Part shown: in pieces, positions 32,702 through 46,350 of the stretch
Position numbering within the stretch: the first letter of the stretch is position 1
How the letters are laid out: every line of letters begins with the position of its first letter
Source: Cavenderia fasciculata
Taxonomy: Eukaryota > Evosea > Eumycetozoa > Acytosteliales > Cavenderiaceae
Direction of reading: 5' to 3'
Length of the DNA: 64,000 bases
NCBI RefSeq assembly: GCF_000203815.1
Contig: NW_004457642.1
Span: forward strand, 496,001 to 560,000
Notes under the pieces: model-generated
What the model was told of the DNA's origin: nothing
Database searches by the model: none
Seen by the model: the letters and a program-made list of their open reading frames with translations, nothing else
Translations under genes and position numbers: made by a program

Positions 32702-35232
32702 ATGCAAACACAAATAATAATTGATATAAATAATAATAATAATAATAATCATGATGATGATGTTATTTCAAGAGTATTCAAGAATCATTATCTATTGAAA
32801 AAGATATTGACAGAGATTCGTGACGATGTTTGCTTTTTAGGTGCATATGTACCTCGATCGAAATTGGTTATCGTCACGATAAATGATACACATCGTCAAC
32901 GAACCATTAGAATGGTGTCAAACAAGAGATACAAACATTTGGAACATGATTTGCAATGGGTCATTACAAATCGTCACTTTGCACTACTCAAAGATATCCT
33001 CCTCCTGCGACGACGAAATCATCATCTTTTGAAATCACTAGCACACGATGATGATGAAATATCATCTTATTGTGTAATATCATCTGCAATCATTGACGAT
33101 CCTGTAGTATTTGATTTACTTGTCAATTCATACCCTCAATGTTTTAGAGAGCATTTGGGACACGGTGGAGTGGGCAAGCATTTGACTCTATTCAACTACC
33201 TCCAATCTATGATTATTGAACATGGTAATATTCAAGTTTGGTCTTTATTTCATAATCTTATCAATAATACAACTTTATTTAATAAGCATAATAATATCAA
33301 TAATAATAGTCAAGATACAACAAAAAAGAAACCATTTAGAATATTTGAAAATATATTTGGTAAATCTCCTTCCTCTTCTTTATCCTCTTCTTCATCCTCT
33401 TCTACATCATCCTCTTCATCATCATTATCACAACAAAAAACAATTATTCATAAAATACAATCAATGGGAGAAAGATTTACAAAAGAGATTATTATAACAT
33501 GTATACAATATGGTCGGAAAGATATACTATTCCATATACTTGATGATATTGGAGATTGGTTATCCGATTATATAAAAGAGAGTAAAGATATTAAAGTATC
33601 TCTAGATCAACTTGGTGATATTGTTGATGAAAAGACTAGACAAGACACTAGAGACATGATTGGTGAATTGGTCAAAAGACTTTCAACACCACGTCTAGTA
33701 CAACTGCTTAGTGGAGTCACCAACAGATTTATTACCAATTACATTGATTGTCTTGTTCCCATCTACGAAACTGATATCATACATTTTACAACCATCTACA
33801 TGAAAACCAGTAACCCATTGGTAAATAGAACAAAACATGATATTCATTTACAATTCGATGCTTTAAATCATATTATCAACAAATATCAAGATCAATTTAA
33901 ATTTTCAACCACCAACATTAATAATATAATTAATCCAATCTTTTCGGGAGACAGAAGTAATACAACTACTACAACAACTACTATTTATCAAGTACTTTGG
34001 ATTTATCAAGTTTATTATCAATTCTATTTATCATTAAATTTGGATATTCATCCAACCAAAGATAATAGAACTTTTGAAAAAGATTTAATCAATTATTTAA
34101 ATATTCACAATCAATTAGGTATTTAATATAATTCAATACCAATAATATATCTTAATTATTAATTTGTTCTTTTTTTTTTAATTTTTTAGAAATATTTAAT
34201 AATTTAAATTTGATTGATTATTTATTGGAAAGATGTGGATTTTCATATATATGTCAATATGGTTGTTTGGAAATGGTTCAACAATCATATAAACAACTTT
34301 TAAAAAATCCAAGAGCAAATAATGATGATGATCGATTTAAAATGAATCTAAAGTCAAATGATATAAATGTATTGGAGTTTATCATGACTTTGATCAATCA
34401 ATATGATGATCCATTTGATCAAATGTTGTCTGTTACTTTGGATGGTCAAATCAACCTCGACAATCTAGTCTCTCAAATGAATTGGAAAGTTATTGAATAT
34501 TTGGTAGAGAATAATCAAAACCAATATTTTACATTTACAGCATCATCAAATTCTTTAGATTCAATAATGTGGAATGGTAAATTTAAATTAATCAATTCAC
34601 TATCCAATTTGGCTCTTTCTCACATTCAAAGTTTTACAAATCAAAGAAACTTGGTCAATTCACTTGAAATGGCACATTACTATCACCATGATAGTATTGT
34701 ACCTGTACTTGGACAAGACCATCAACAAAACATCAAATTGGTTCAATATTACCTACTAATTGACGATGCTCGTTTCTTGAACCAACGTTCAGTCTTTTTT
34801 AACCGATTTAGAAATATTGTAGATATTTCAATCGCCAGTCGCGATTATGAAATGGTACTACATCTCTATCAATACTTCAAAGACAACCAACTTGGACGAT
34901 TCCCAGCATCATCAAAACAAAACTATTTTCATTTTGATCTAGATTTTATGATTCAAAATTTGGATATTAAAATGATCGAAATTGCTCTATCACTAGAGGT
35001 GCCACTATCGATCAAATCAGATACTACATGGAAAATAATTGCAAAATGGGGAACAATTGAATGGATTAACCAATTCAAAAAACATATTCCAACAAATCTA
35101 AATTATTTTGAACTTTCAAAAGGTGCAATGTTAAATTTTAATATTGAAAATAGAAATTCAATTATTAAATATTGTAACGATTTAATTGAAAATAATAATA
35201 TTAATACCAGTAATAATAAAAAGAGGAAATAA
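32702..35232 (+). CDS. Large dictyostelid ankyrin-type repeat protein
   Basis: Two exons, 32702-34118 and 34190-35232, total 819 codons plus stop. The open frame starts upstream at a GTG; the first ATG is at 32702. The N terminus (ISRVFKNHYLLKKILTEI) resembles the short helical F-box-like lead seen in a large dictyostelid family. The rest is helical repeats such as LQWVITNRHFALLKDILLL, FSYICQYGCLEMVQQSYKQL and YEMVLHLYQYF, spaced like degenerate ankyrin repeats (a DAA/GH/LEVVK-type register). A poly-Ser insert lies near residue 240 and a Lys/Asn tail at the end. These proteins are numerous in Cavenderia and Heterostelium genomes, and no activity is known. It is probably a scaffold or a ubiquitin-ligase adaptor. 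The gene is convergent with the PHP gene, 172 bp between stops. Confidence 0.8.
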
Positions 35233-35404
35233 TAATAATACATTTTATTTTCTTTTTTAAAAAAAGATATAATAATACAAATAATTTTATACACTTGGCA
35301 ATGGTTGTAAAACCACCTATTTTTTTTTGAAAAATGGAAATAGAAAAAAAAAAAAAAAAGATTATTATTATTATTATTAATTAATTAATTAAATATTATT
35401 TTTT

Positions 35405-36867
35405 TTAAGATTTATAATTTAATAAAGGAGTTCCGACAATTCCAAATTCAGAATCCCAAATATCTGATTTGAATCTTTCATTTGGTCCACCTACTTCTTC
35501 TTTTTGATTTTTTCGTTTTGATCTTATAAAATCTCTAATCTTTTTATAGATGAATACAAAGAGAGCTCTGGCCAATTCTCCACTTATAAATAATACTACA
35601 AACCACCAGACGGTTGTTTTTATATAGGCCTCTTCGACGACGACGTTTCCAGGCCCACAATTACCCTGTACAAAAGAGTAGGTTCCTCTTTCAAGAGTAT
35701 AAAATCCATGGAAAAATTCACCAATCTCTATCCATGGTTGATAATCTACATATTTTGGGTTGAGTGTGAGATCGAAATTGGTGTCGTGTCCCGATCCAAA
35801 AAGATTAAAAATAAGAGAAGTATTCTTTTGCTTAAACGCATCAAATAACTGCTCCTCTGTGAAATAGTCGGCTGTTACTGGTGCCGACTCGTCATATGTC
35901 GTATTGGGAATATTAAATATGGTCCAACCTAGTGAAGTACCAGTACCATGAAAATCATTGGCTGCTACCACTGGTAAACCTCTTGATTTTGCCCACAACC
36001 AAGTTTGGAAATCATAATACACTGTATTTGCACAATCGAAATAATCTACTCCCCATTCTGCAAATTGATCCAAACTTGGTAAATCCAATCCAGCTAAAAA
36101 TAAATAAAAATAAATAAAAATAATTAATTAATATCCAATATAACAATCGATTCTATTCTATTTGTTCTGCATACCCCAAGTACTCCAAGGTTTATGATTA
36201 TAAACTACAATTCCACCAAGTTGATGAACTTGATTGATGACATCTTGAATCTCTTGGTCTGTTGGGAATTTGATGGGTGTAATAGTCTCATTGATACCAA
36301 TAAAATTTAAATGACATCTACAATTGGTCCACTCCATACCCGTTAATACTTTAATACTATTGTTATACTTTTCTCTGGCTAGTTTTTGTGCAGCCAAAGA
36401 TCCATCGACTGTATTATGATCAGTTACAACCATTGCATTATATCCATTAGCAATATGCCATTCAATTAATTGTTCAGGTGTAAACATTCCTATAGAATAA
36501 AACAAAAAGGGAACAAGAATATATAAGTTTGTTTCAAATGTTTTATACTCTAATAATAATATTTACCATCAGAATAAACAGAATGACAATGAGTATCCAT
36601 GAAAACATTGTATGTGAAATTAGGGTCAAGAGTTCGAAGAGTTCTAGGATCAAAGGTCCAATTAAACGATAGATCTACACTGAGATAGGTGTTGGGAGGA
36701 CTGTTGTATTTGATTACACTAATGATTGCAACCACTGCTATAATGGCTACTGTCACTATAAGACGTATCAACGGAGGTACCAATGCTTTAAGAAACCATA
36801 TAATCTTGCTCTTTACAACTGGCCAACTTATATCTATCTTTTTACCTAGTATTGTTATTGAACCCAT
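35405..36867 (-). CDS. Membrane-anchored PHP-domain metallo-hydrolase
   Basis: Three exons, 36867-36567, 36489-36175 and 36093-35405, 434 codons plus stop. An N-terminal TM (IRLIVTVAIIAVVAIISVI) precedes a PHP domain. The PHP motifs are MDTHCHSVYSDG (HxH), VVTDHNTVDGS, TGMEWTN, VVYNHKPWSTWG and VAANDFHGTGTS. These supply the His/Asp/Glu ligands of the usual metal site. A second TM (VVLFISGELARALFVFIYKK) and a basic cytosolic tail follow. Soluble relatives are phosphoesterases (for example nucleoside 3',5'-bisphosphate or histidinol phosphatases). The substrate here is unknown. The topology, two TMs with the catalytic domain between them and several NxT sites, suggests a luminal or extracellular enzyme. 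Confidence 0.85.
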
Positions 36868-38259
36868 ATCTAAATCTCTTCTATCTATCTATCTTTTTAA
36901 CTGTACAAGTATAGTAGTAATAGTAATAGTAGTAGTAGTACTCTTTTAATGTTTATCTTTTAAAAATACATATATATATAAATATATAATAAGCCTGTAT
37001 CTATCAGAAGCAACTTAAACTTAAATGAAATTTTCAATTTCGGTTGGTGACCAAGGTGAACTTAAAAATTAAAACAAACTGCCTACACTTCCTCTTGTTG
37101 GCAAAATAAAAAGAATTCCACTTTGGTTTAACATCTATCTCATTTTGTTTGGAACCAGTCAATATTGTATCAATCAAATGGGGGAAAGTTCTTCTTCATT
37201 ATATATTGATAGTGAATAAATTAAAAGAAATTTAAATTTCTTTTTTATGTGTTTTTTTTTTTTTTTATCTATCCTATATCTATCTATATAAATATTTATA
37301 ATAAGAAAAGTAGTAGTGTCTCTAATGATACGTATACCTGTGATGTTCACCAAAAAAATATTAAAAAAAAATAATAATAAATAAAAAATTAAAAAAATTA
37401 TTGGCATGAGCCAACCGATGCAGAGGTCTGAATAGACACTGATGTCTAAACAACCTCATTGAATCTTTTCATTCATTCATTCGTTGTAGCACAGACAATA
37501 CAGTAATATCTAAAGAGAGAGAGTCAGTATCAATCAATCAATCAATCAATCAATCAAGTGTTGTAACATTATTATTGGCATACATTCCGTCAAGGTACAT
37601 ACCCATTGTCACTCATCATCATCATCATCATCATCATCATGATCAATTATCAATTATCAATCATCATTCATCAATCATCATTCATAATCATTGCATAAAT
37701 ATCGATACTATCATCGATATGCATTCATACATACATGTACGAGGGGTATGATTTTTCATTGTCTTGTACTACTACTACACCCACTCATTCTATCTATCGA
37801 TAGATGTGTGTTATCTTTTAACAACCACACCACTATTTTTGATACAGATAAATGAATGAAGGGAAGGATGGTCATTATCATTATCTCCTTCTCCTCCTAA
37901 ATAATAGTGGAAAAGAAACGTTGCTGATTTATATATATTTTATGGAAATCTTTGAAGATAATGTTGTTTTGTTTGTTTAATTATTATTCATAATTATAAT
38001 TATCATTTTTTATTTTTAAAATCATCCTTTTTTATTTTAAAATATCAAAACAACTACAAAAAAGATAGTTCTGTATAGAGGAGAGAGAGAGAACATTGCA
38101 GAGATAAATATCCAGCAGAAACGAAGTGGACAACAACAACGGAAAACTAAAAAAAAAACCATCCACCGCAAACAGACATCGTTTTACAAATAATATTTCC
38201 GACCAGGCTAAACAAGGAGTCAAGGACTATTATCGAAAATAGAATTATTATCATCAAAG
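36868..38259. other. Divergent intergenic region (1.4 kb)
   Basis: Promoter region of the PHP gene and of the F-box/Arf gene. It contains CATCATCAT and ATCAATTATCAAT repeats (37615-37690), AATCAATCAATC runs near 37530, and poly-T near 37250. No ORF, tRNA or known motif could be supported. Confidence 0.4.
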
Positions 38260-40285
38260 ATGATTTCAATAATCAAAGGTAAGGTAGAGAGAAAAGATAA
38301 TAAGATGACATTGACAACAACCCAAATTTGGTTTCTACTACACTTTTCAAAAAACAAACAAGAGGGTACTTTTATATATATTATTTATGATGTTCGTTGG
38401 ACTTTTAACATGTTGGTGGAAAGAGGGGAATAATAGTGGTGCAGTGGTGGTTGGTTGTAAATAATTTAAATTTTGTGACACCTCTGGAAACCAGCCATAG
38501 TGGTTTGTTTGGACCATTGAAACATAGAACAGAATTCTATTTTGTTATTATAAAGTTATATTATTTATTTATTAACAGTCCCTGCAAATATTTATTTATT
38601 TAGAGAATTTACAGAGTGTCATTGGAGGTGAATCATCAGCAACGTCGTCGTCTTGTCAAATTGTCAAAAACAACAATCATCATCATTTAAAAGAAAACAT
38701 CATCATTGGAACGAACAATAACAACTTTAGTAGTAATAACAGTAATAACAGTAACAGATCGAATCAAAAATACATAATATATGAAGAAGAATTGGACGGA
38801 GCTAGTACACCAAAATATATAGTAACAAAGAACAATCATAATAATAATAATAATCAAAATACTAGGTATAATAGAAAGATGAATGACTTTACAGAATCAT
38901 TTTCAAATAATTTAAATGTATATAATAATAATAATAATGATATAACTACAACTACAACTACGACAACATCAACAACAACGAATCATCAAAATGATGAATA
39001 TATAGATATAAATATAAATAATAGTAATAATATAAATAATAGTAGTAATAATATAAATAATATTTCACCAACAACATCAAACTCTTCATCATCATATTAT
39101 ATCAATTCAAATTCACCTATTTTATCATACCCAATTGAAGATTTAATACCATCACCTCAAGTTGTAAATAACAACAACAATAACAACAATACTTTTACTA
39201 CTACTACAAGTGTATCAAGTAGTAGTGGAAATAGTATAGATGGAGAACAAATAGTATCGAGTAATAGTACGTCAAAGAGTAGTTCACCAAAATCTGGACG
39301 TCGTAAACAACATCATCACAAGTACAGAATCAAAAACAATAGTTATTTAAATAACCCTGCGTTCAAGGACCGAATCATTGGCGATCGCGAAACACATGAA
39401 CCCATCAATTTTCTAGAGATCCCCATGGAGATGATCAACTATATCTTTTTGAGTGTTGGCGCGCTACATATTAGTAGTCTGTTGCGTGTCAATCGTTTTT
39501 GCTTTAAGACTGGAATGAACGAAGCTTTGTGGACAATCTTTGCACAGAATGACTTTAGATTGCCAGCGTCTGAAACACCCACATTGATCAAACTCAATAG
39601 GGGTTCGCGGTCCATGTACGCCAACCTATACTTTAAACGCAAAAACTCGATTGTTGCACCACCCTCTCCCAATCCACTCATCAAATGGGTATTACGTCCC
39701 ATCAAGCGACTACCATCCATCTTTTCACGTAAAGAGTACAAGGCTTTGATGTATGGACTCGACGGTGTTGGAAAGACTACCATGTTGTACAAGTTTGCAC
39801 GTGGTGAGAATGTGCGCACTTTGCATACATCTGGATACAATGTCGAAGTGGTAGAGTACAAGTCATGTGACTTTATCTGCTGGGATATTGGATACGAACA
39901 GGCTGTTGTGCCGGTATGGCATCACTACCTGCAAGATACGCAGGCCATCATCTTTATCATTGACTCTGCCGATCGTCAGCGTCTACGCAAAGTGCGTGAA
40001 GAGTTGTGGCGTATGGTGACTGACCGCAACGTCGCCAAGATCGTCTCCAACTTTAAAGACAATACAACCGATCCCCACAACCGTGTTAAAGTCCTCATCT
40101 ATGCCAACAAACAAGACTTGCCATCATCCATGTCCACCCTCGAGATCACTCTTGCCCTATCTCTTTTCAATCTACCAAAACATGTCCAATGGCTTGTCCA
40201 AGCTTGTTCAGCTACTTCCGAAGAAGGTGATGGTTTATATGAAGGTTTAGATTGGTTAAGTTCACAATTTGATTTTGATTCTTAA
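38260..40285 (+). CDS. F-box / Arf-like GTPase fusion protein
   Basis: Two exons, 38260-38278 and 38604-40285, 566 codons plus stop. The short first exon (MISIIK) is chosen because it splices in phase to AGAATTTACAG and removes the need for a TTG start. Residues 1-200 are Asn/Ser-rich. An F-box follows (FLEIPMEMINYIFLSVG, then LLRVNRFCFKTGMNEALW). About 80 residues later comes an Arf/Arl GTPase domain: P-loop GLDGVGKTTM, switch region HTSGYNVEVVEY, a G3 equivalent CWDIGYEQ, G4 ANKQD and G5 SATS. Normal Arf proteins have WDxGGQ; here GGQ is replaced by GYE, so nucleotide hydrolysis may differ. No N-terminal myristoylation site is present. It may be a GTP-regulated SCF adaptor (inference). The GTPase half is GC-richer than the N-rich start. 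Confidence 0.88.
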
Positions 40286-40898
40286 AAAATAAAATAAATA
40301 ATTAAATAATTATTTAAATCCTAATTTCCTTTCCTTCCATCCATCCATCTATCTATTTTTTGAAACAAAAATAATAAATATATAATAAATAATTTATTAT
40401 ATATAATATTTATAATTTATTTATATAATTAATATATATAAACCACTTTTTTAAAAACAAGTATATGTTTACCATTCTTTTTTTAAAATCTCTCTTTCTC
40501 TCTCTTTTTCTTTTGTCTAGCTCTCTTTCTTTTACAAAAAAAAAAAGAGAGCAAAAGTTATATTTAAGATAAGTTCTTCATCTTCTTCTTTTTTGGCAAT
40601 TTGATTTGATGCAACTTGCATGCTTGAATGAAGAAAAGTTATAAATCGTCGAGACCTTATTTCCAATCCTTACCGGAGTGTACTCTGTTGCTACTGAGAC
40701 TGTACACAGTATTGTGTCCAATCTAGAGTTGAGTGTAGCATAGAGATCCACAATCAATAATTGAATATAACAAATTACAAGAGGGTAATTTGATCAATTA
40801 TTATTATTATTCCTTTGTTTAAAAGGGGGGTAGGGACTTTTTAGGAGATTAAATGATAGATATACTTTGGGAAGAAAAAAGAGGTTGATACTCCTCTC
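40286..40898. other. Convergent 3' spacer
   Basis: 613 bp of very AT-rich sequence (TATATA runs to 40440), then CTCTTTCTCTC and a mixed stretch with TTGCATGCTTGAATG. It holds the 3' UTRs of the F-box/Arf gene and the SUZ-domain gene. No gene was seen. Confidence 0.4.
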
Positions 40899-41929
40899 TT
40901 ATTGAGGAGCACCACCTCTTCTTCCTCCTCTACCTCCTCGGTTTGAAAATCCTCTTGATCCATCTGGTCCTAATGGTTGTCTTCCATTTTGTTGATAAGT
41001 TGGTGAGTCGCTACCACTTGCACCACCAACACTAACATTATTATTATTATTATTATTGTTATTGTTATTATTATTGTTTCCACTACCATTTCTATCTCTT
41101 GATTGTTTAAATGATCCAGGTGAATATACTTTTTGATTGTGTCTGCTGTTCACAGGACTAGTATTTGATACTGGTGGAGATGTAGTGTTGATGTTGTTAT
41201 TGTTTGGACTATATACTGGTGACGATGACTTTGTAGATGAAGGTGAACTTGTATCATCATCTGTTGATTTACCATCATTGAATAATAAAGCTCTTAGCTT
41301 TTCATAATCCTTCTTTTTCTCTTCAAGTGTTTTAGTTTGTTTTTGCTACAAACACAAACAGACAATGAATGTACTTTGTTAATAACAAACTCTTTTGAAT
41401 AATATAAATAATATAATACAAGTTGAGAGACTTACAGTTACAGTATCATTTTGAACATTCTCTTTCTTTCTTGTTAAAATTTCTAAATAATAATAATAAT
41501 AACATTAGCATACATTATTCATCTATCTTTCTATCTTTCTATCAATCAAATAAATGTGATGTGTAGTACATACTAATTTGAGATTGTGATTCATAATATG
41601 GATGATAAGTTTGAAGATTGTATGAAGGAGTATGTTGATCAATCTCTGTTTCAGATGGTAAGGTAGGTGGTGTTTGTTGTTGTTGTTGTTGATCCCCTCT
41701 TTGAATTCTATTTGGATTACGTTTAATACCAACTATTCCCTATTATTATTGTAAATCAATCAAACAATCAAAACATTTGTTAATAATCATTGTGATCATA
41801 TGATCTATATATATATATATGTATGATGCTTACACCCAAAGGAGGAAAATCAGCAGTTCCGTTGTTATTGTTGCTATCATCCCATGATGGTGCACTTGCA
41901 GCTGCTGAAGTATTGTTGGTATGATCCAT
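40899..41929 (-). CDS. SUZ-domain RNA-associated protein (SZRD1-like)
   Basis: Five exons from ATG 41929: 41929-41834 (ends FPPLG), about 41740-41569, about 41485-41439, and about 41345-40899, with boundaries at GTAAGC/GTATGT/GTAAGT donors. The N terminus is polar with WDDSNNNN. A SUZ-type motif, TLEEKKKDYEKLRALLF, lies in the middle, and a SUZ-C-like GPDGSRGF sits before a C-terminal RGG tail (RGGRGGRRGG). An Asn tract of 14 residues lies between. SUZ domains bind RNA or ribosomal components in proteins such as SZRD1, R3HDM and Nocte. Length is about 260 residues. It is probably a cytoplasmic RNA-binding cofactor. Confidence in the fold is moderate because the domain is short. Confidence 0.75.
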
Positions 41930-42443
41930 AATACCTCTCTCTCTCTCTTTTCTCTTTTTTTGTTTTATATCTCTTTTTTACTACTACTATTATTTACTTG
42001 TCTAACTATTCTTCTGTCCCTGGTCTCTATGATGATCGTAGTTTAGTTTGGTTGTTGTAGTCTGACACAGAATGGCGATGATGAAGAGGAACAGCAGAGG
42101 AAAGATAGATAGATAGATAGATGGGGAGGAGGAAGGGTATGTTTAGGTTTAGTTCGACCTTTTCATTCATGAAACAACACCCAAAAACAGTTTAGTTTGT
42201 TGTTTTATTTTTATTTTTTCAACATTTTTTATAAGGGCCGTTCCTGCTACTGCCTCCCCATTGTGTATCGAACGTTCAATGCTTCGATCAACCCCCGATT
42301 TCAAATCATCATCTTTTAGTTTGTTTGTTTTGATCATTTTCTCTATCTTTATTTATTTATACATACACATACTTTATTCAATTTTAAAGTAACATATATA
42401 TACACCACACCACATCACATTGGATATCGACCGCATCTATAGA
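41930..42443. other. Divergent promoter region (SUZ gene / ComC-like gene D)
   Basis: 514 bp with CTCTCTCTC and GATAGATAGATAG runs and a TTTATTTATACATACACATAC lead-in to gene D. The first 20 or so codons of an open frame before 42444 begin with TTG and lie in the leader. No other feature was seen. Confidence 0.4.
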
Positions 42444-43607
42444 ATGATATTCAGTCGTTGTGGGTTATTCACAATAGTATCATTAGTAGTATCAATAGTA
42501 GTATTATCATTATCATTTTCAACACCTCTTATCAATGCTGCTTTAAATAATCAAGAATGTAAGTTTAAACTTAGATCTTCTAACCGAGTGAGCGAGGGGG
42601 TGACTGGGATATTAAAATGAATGATTAAGATTTTGTTGTGTGTGTGTGTGCATGCGACATGTCATGTCGAAAGGTCTTAAAAACCTTAAAAAAAAAACAA
42701 TACTAATTATATATTTATTTATTATTATTATTATACTCTTTTTAGATACACAAGCAGAGTACCTTGTTGGATTATTTAATCTTCAAAATCAATTCCCAGT
42801 GAGTGGAGGAGTGATTAATTTCTGTGGAAATGATACGATTATAAAATGTGATCCATCAAAGGTGTCGGTCATCTCGTTGTTGTTGGTTGGTAATGGTAGT
42901 CAAGTAGTGACATTACAACTATTTACTCCATTTCAAAAACTGACCGTTTTAAATTTAAATAATGTTCAAGCTGGAAACCAATTTGTTCCAGATGTATCAA
43001 ACTATAAAATAGCAACTCCAACATGGACCGTAACATCATTGTATGAATCATCATTAAACCACAACCAACTCTCTCTCTCTCAATATATTAAATATTATTT
43101 CTTTTTTCCTTTAGTATTTGTAAAAGATGTAATATTACAGCATTACCAGATTTGATACTTGGATTTTTATCTTTGTAAGTCACACAATGCCCCAATGAAA
43201 TTTCTATCTTTTGAGATACTTACTTATATTATCGTTGTTCTTCTTCTTCTCTACTCTAGTGGAGCACCTGATAATCCAATCGAGGGAAATACACCAAACC
43301 AAGTATTTACAAATTTAAGATCTTTGTAAGTAGATTAGAATGACATCAATACCTCTAAAATACTTAAAATACTTATACATACATTATTATAATTAAGGGA
43401 TTTATCAATTTCAGATCCAATATTTTTGAGAGAAAGATATATCATTTTTAATCAAACTTCTGAAGTTATCAGCTTTCCAGATACTTCACAACTTGTACTA
43501 TCAGAAATCCCAGGCCACATAAGAACAGGTTCAAATTTAAAACTGTAAGTGATACCACCACCACCACCAACACTACTATACTATACAGATCAACATTTTC
43601 TAACTTT

Positions 43608-43666
<59 letters not shown>

Positions 43667-46350
43667 GTAGATATATAACATTGGGAATTTCATTTAATTT
43701 TTCTACATTGAGTAGATTGGGTGATATCAAAGGAATCGATTCGTTAAGTCTTACTGATCAATTCAAATTATACTCTGACGAGGTTGATTTCCCATTGAGT
43801 TTTCTCAATATTGTGAATGGTGCCAAGGATGTTTCATTTACCAATATTAATTTTAGAGGTCCTTCCTCTCCACTACTTATCAACTCTACTTCACTTCGAT
43901 CTTTAATCTTTAGAAATAGTCCACTTTTTAATATAAATGGTGGTGATTTTCCATTTGATATTTTCGCACTTACCGTTTCAATTTATAGTTTGTAAGTCTT
44001 AACTTAAACTTTTAAAATATTATAATCAATTTCAATTCAATTTACTTATTTATTTTCATACATATATAGGGTATTATCTAATTGTTCTATTGAAAGAGTA
44101 CCGGATTTAATAATCAAAACTGTAGCAGACTATGAATTAAATTTGTAAGTTAATCAAAAAAAAAAATTATCTAAATATTAGTATTAATATTCTTTTTTTT
44201 TTTGCATCACAGGGATTTATCAAATAATCAAATAACAACTATACCAAATAATCCTAAAAATATGAATGTTAATTTTAATAATAATCAAGTATGTCAAATC
44301 AAATCAAATTTAATTTAAATTTTACAAAGATATTAATTTTTATTTATTTATTTTGATTTAATTTTGTTAGTTGACAGGAACTATACCAACAAGTTATTGT
44401 AATACTTATTCATTTTTTGCAAATAATTCATTGGGAGGTGTATTACCAGATTGTTATAGGTGTTTTGCAAAAGACCCATTTGTACAAAGAGCTATTGCTG
44501 GGAATAATGGATTCACCAATTTCGATACAAATTGGACACCTTCACAATACCCGTCATGTTCACCTACGACGTTGAATGTTTCAATGTACTTTTTCTCGGT
44601 GGGTTCTGCCATTTCAGTGACTGGAATGATTGGTTGGACACCAGATTATTATCATCTACCACAATACCCAACCGTCTTTAGAAATATAGCTGTACCAAAT
44701 AGACTGGCTTGGATCAATGGTATCCCAACTGCAAACTATACTAAAATGATTAGTGATGGATATTTCAATGTTACCTTTACAGCAACCACACCAAATGTAA
44801 CCGTGCGGATTAATGTTACCGTGTCAAAGGCTATCATTGATTCAGTAGAGTATGTGCCAATAATTGGAGGCTACAGCTTTTTTATAACTGGCTCTGGGTT
44901 TGGAGCAAACGTTCAAAAGGTTTCATTTAAACTTGGACCATACACTTGTGTAACGTCATCCGCTGGTAATATCTTTGCGGCATGTCTCGTCTATGAGACT
45001 TCTATCCCTCAAGACATGTATAATATGACTGTGCTCGTACAAGGTGTACCAGATAATGCTGACCCTTTCCCAGTCTACATTAAATATCCATACCCATTTG
45101 TATTTGCTGTGGATGGGTGTCCGATTACTGGTGGGCCTGTTATCCTCTATGGATCGTATGGCACTGTTTATAGTAATGCGTCGGTACTTGTCGACCAGCT
45201 GGAATGCGCCATTACAAGTATCAACGAGACTATCATCAACTGTACGATCAGCGAGACTGGTACACGTGGGTACCATAACCTCACCGTTGTCGTAAACAGC
45301 ATCCTATGGTTCTCTTATCGATCGTTTGTCTATACCGAAGACAATCTCCCATGTCCAAACAATTGTGGCGGCCACGGTAGATGCGATGGTCTTTTTGGCG
45401 CATGTATGTGCGATAAGGGGTGGACCGGTCCATCATGCTCCTTTGCCTTGTTGAACCAGACCGGTAGTGGCGGCGGTATCGACCACAACACCACGATTGG
45501 GACGGACTTGGAGAACGGCCAATTCAACTTTACATCAGACATTAACTTTGGCTTTAAAATCGTTTCAATTCGTGAACTTGACGGTCTCAACAATGAGAAT
45601 GTGTCACGTGAAATACAACTATCTGGATGGAAACCTTATAATATGACAAATACCAATGTACCGAACCCATACCAAAACAATACATATACCAATCGACTAA
45701 TGTTATTTGATAATGAAACAACTATTATTTATCAAATGGAATTGGTAAAGGAAGATCGTAATCATACATTTGCAGATTACCCAATGGTTTTAAAGAATGG
45801 GTCAATTAAAATATCATTTTCAATTGCTGGCTGGCCATACCTCAGTCAATTCAACTCGTTGCAATTGGTGATAGAGTCGTCGGTCGATCCTATAGAAGCT
45901 GCCTGTGCACTATCACCAACCATCCAAACATCATCCACTGGTGACAGTCTCAACTACCTGACACTTGAACTCAACGGTAAAATGATGTATGGTCGGTTTG
46001 TACCAAGAGTCATTTCGGATGGTAGACCAACCTACTCGAAAGCTGTTCTAGTTGATCAACAAACCAATTCAGTTAGAATCGGTCTCAATCTACCTTATTG
46101 TCAAACACTATGTGAATTGGATCCAGATTTTAGTAGTTTACTCATCGAATCAAAAGCACCGGTTGATGAATGTCACCCTTCCGACCTTGACGACAAGAAA
46201 TGGATCTTACCAACTGCTATCGTAGTTGGAGTTGTCGGGTTTGTAATGTTATCAATCATTGGTATATTTGTTGCACGTCGTGTATTCTATGTTAAGGTTT
46301 CCTTAAAACATGGTGTCATCTTTTTAAAAAAGAGAAGATCAAGAGATTAA
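42444..46350 (+). CDS. ComC-like LRR/TIG/EGF transmembrane protein (gene D)
   Basis: Nine exons: 42444-42558, one starting at 42746, small leucine-rich exons at about 43115-43174, 43260-43326, 43397-43543, 43671-43993, 44070-44145 and 44214-44289, and a long last exon 44371-46350. Signal peptide (VVLSLSFSTPLINA), leucine-rich segments (DLSNNQITTIP), a Cys-rich cap (SYCNTY, PDCYRCF), two TIG-like modules (GGYSFFITGSGFG, GGPVILYGSYG), an EGF module (CPNNCGGHGRCDGLFGACMC), a glycosylated domain, TM (ILPTAIVVGVVGFVMLSIIG) and a basic tail (KKRRSRD). It is intact and more diverged from copies A and C than they are from each other. Several introns interrupt the same Leu codon (CTT or TTG) at the end of an LRR, so exons match repeat units. 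A cell-surface adhesion or recognition role is inferred from the family. Confidence 0.85.
43609..43667 (+). repeat. (ATT)n microsatellite in an intron of gene D
   Basis: About 19 uninterrupted TTA/ATT units immediately before the acceptor ATTGTAG. Likely variable in length between strains. Confidence 0.9.

Noticed and set aside
37615-37690. CATCATCAT / ATCAATTATCAAT block considered as a CRISPR-like or telomeric array
   Set aside because: It is simple sequence with no regular spacers, and this is a eukaryotic genome.
43611-43735. Tyr/Asn-repeat ORFs across the intron of gene D
   Set aside because: They are translations of the (ATT)n microsatellite in an intron.
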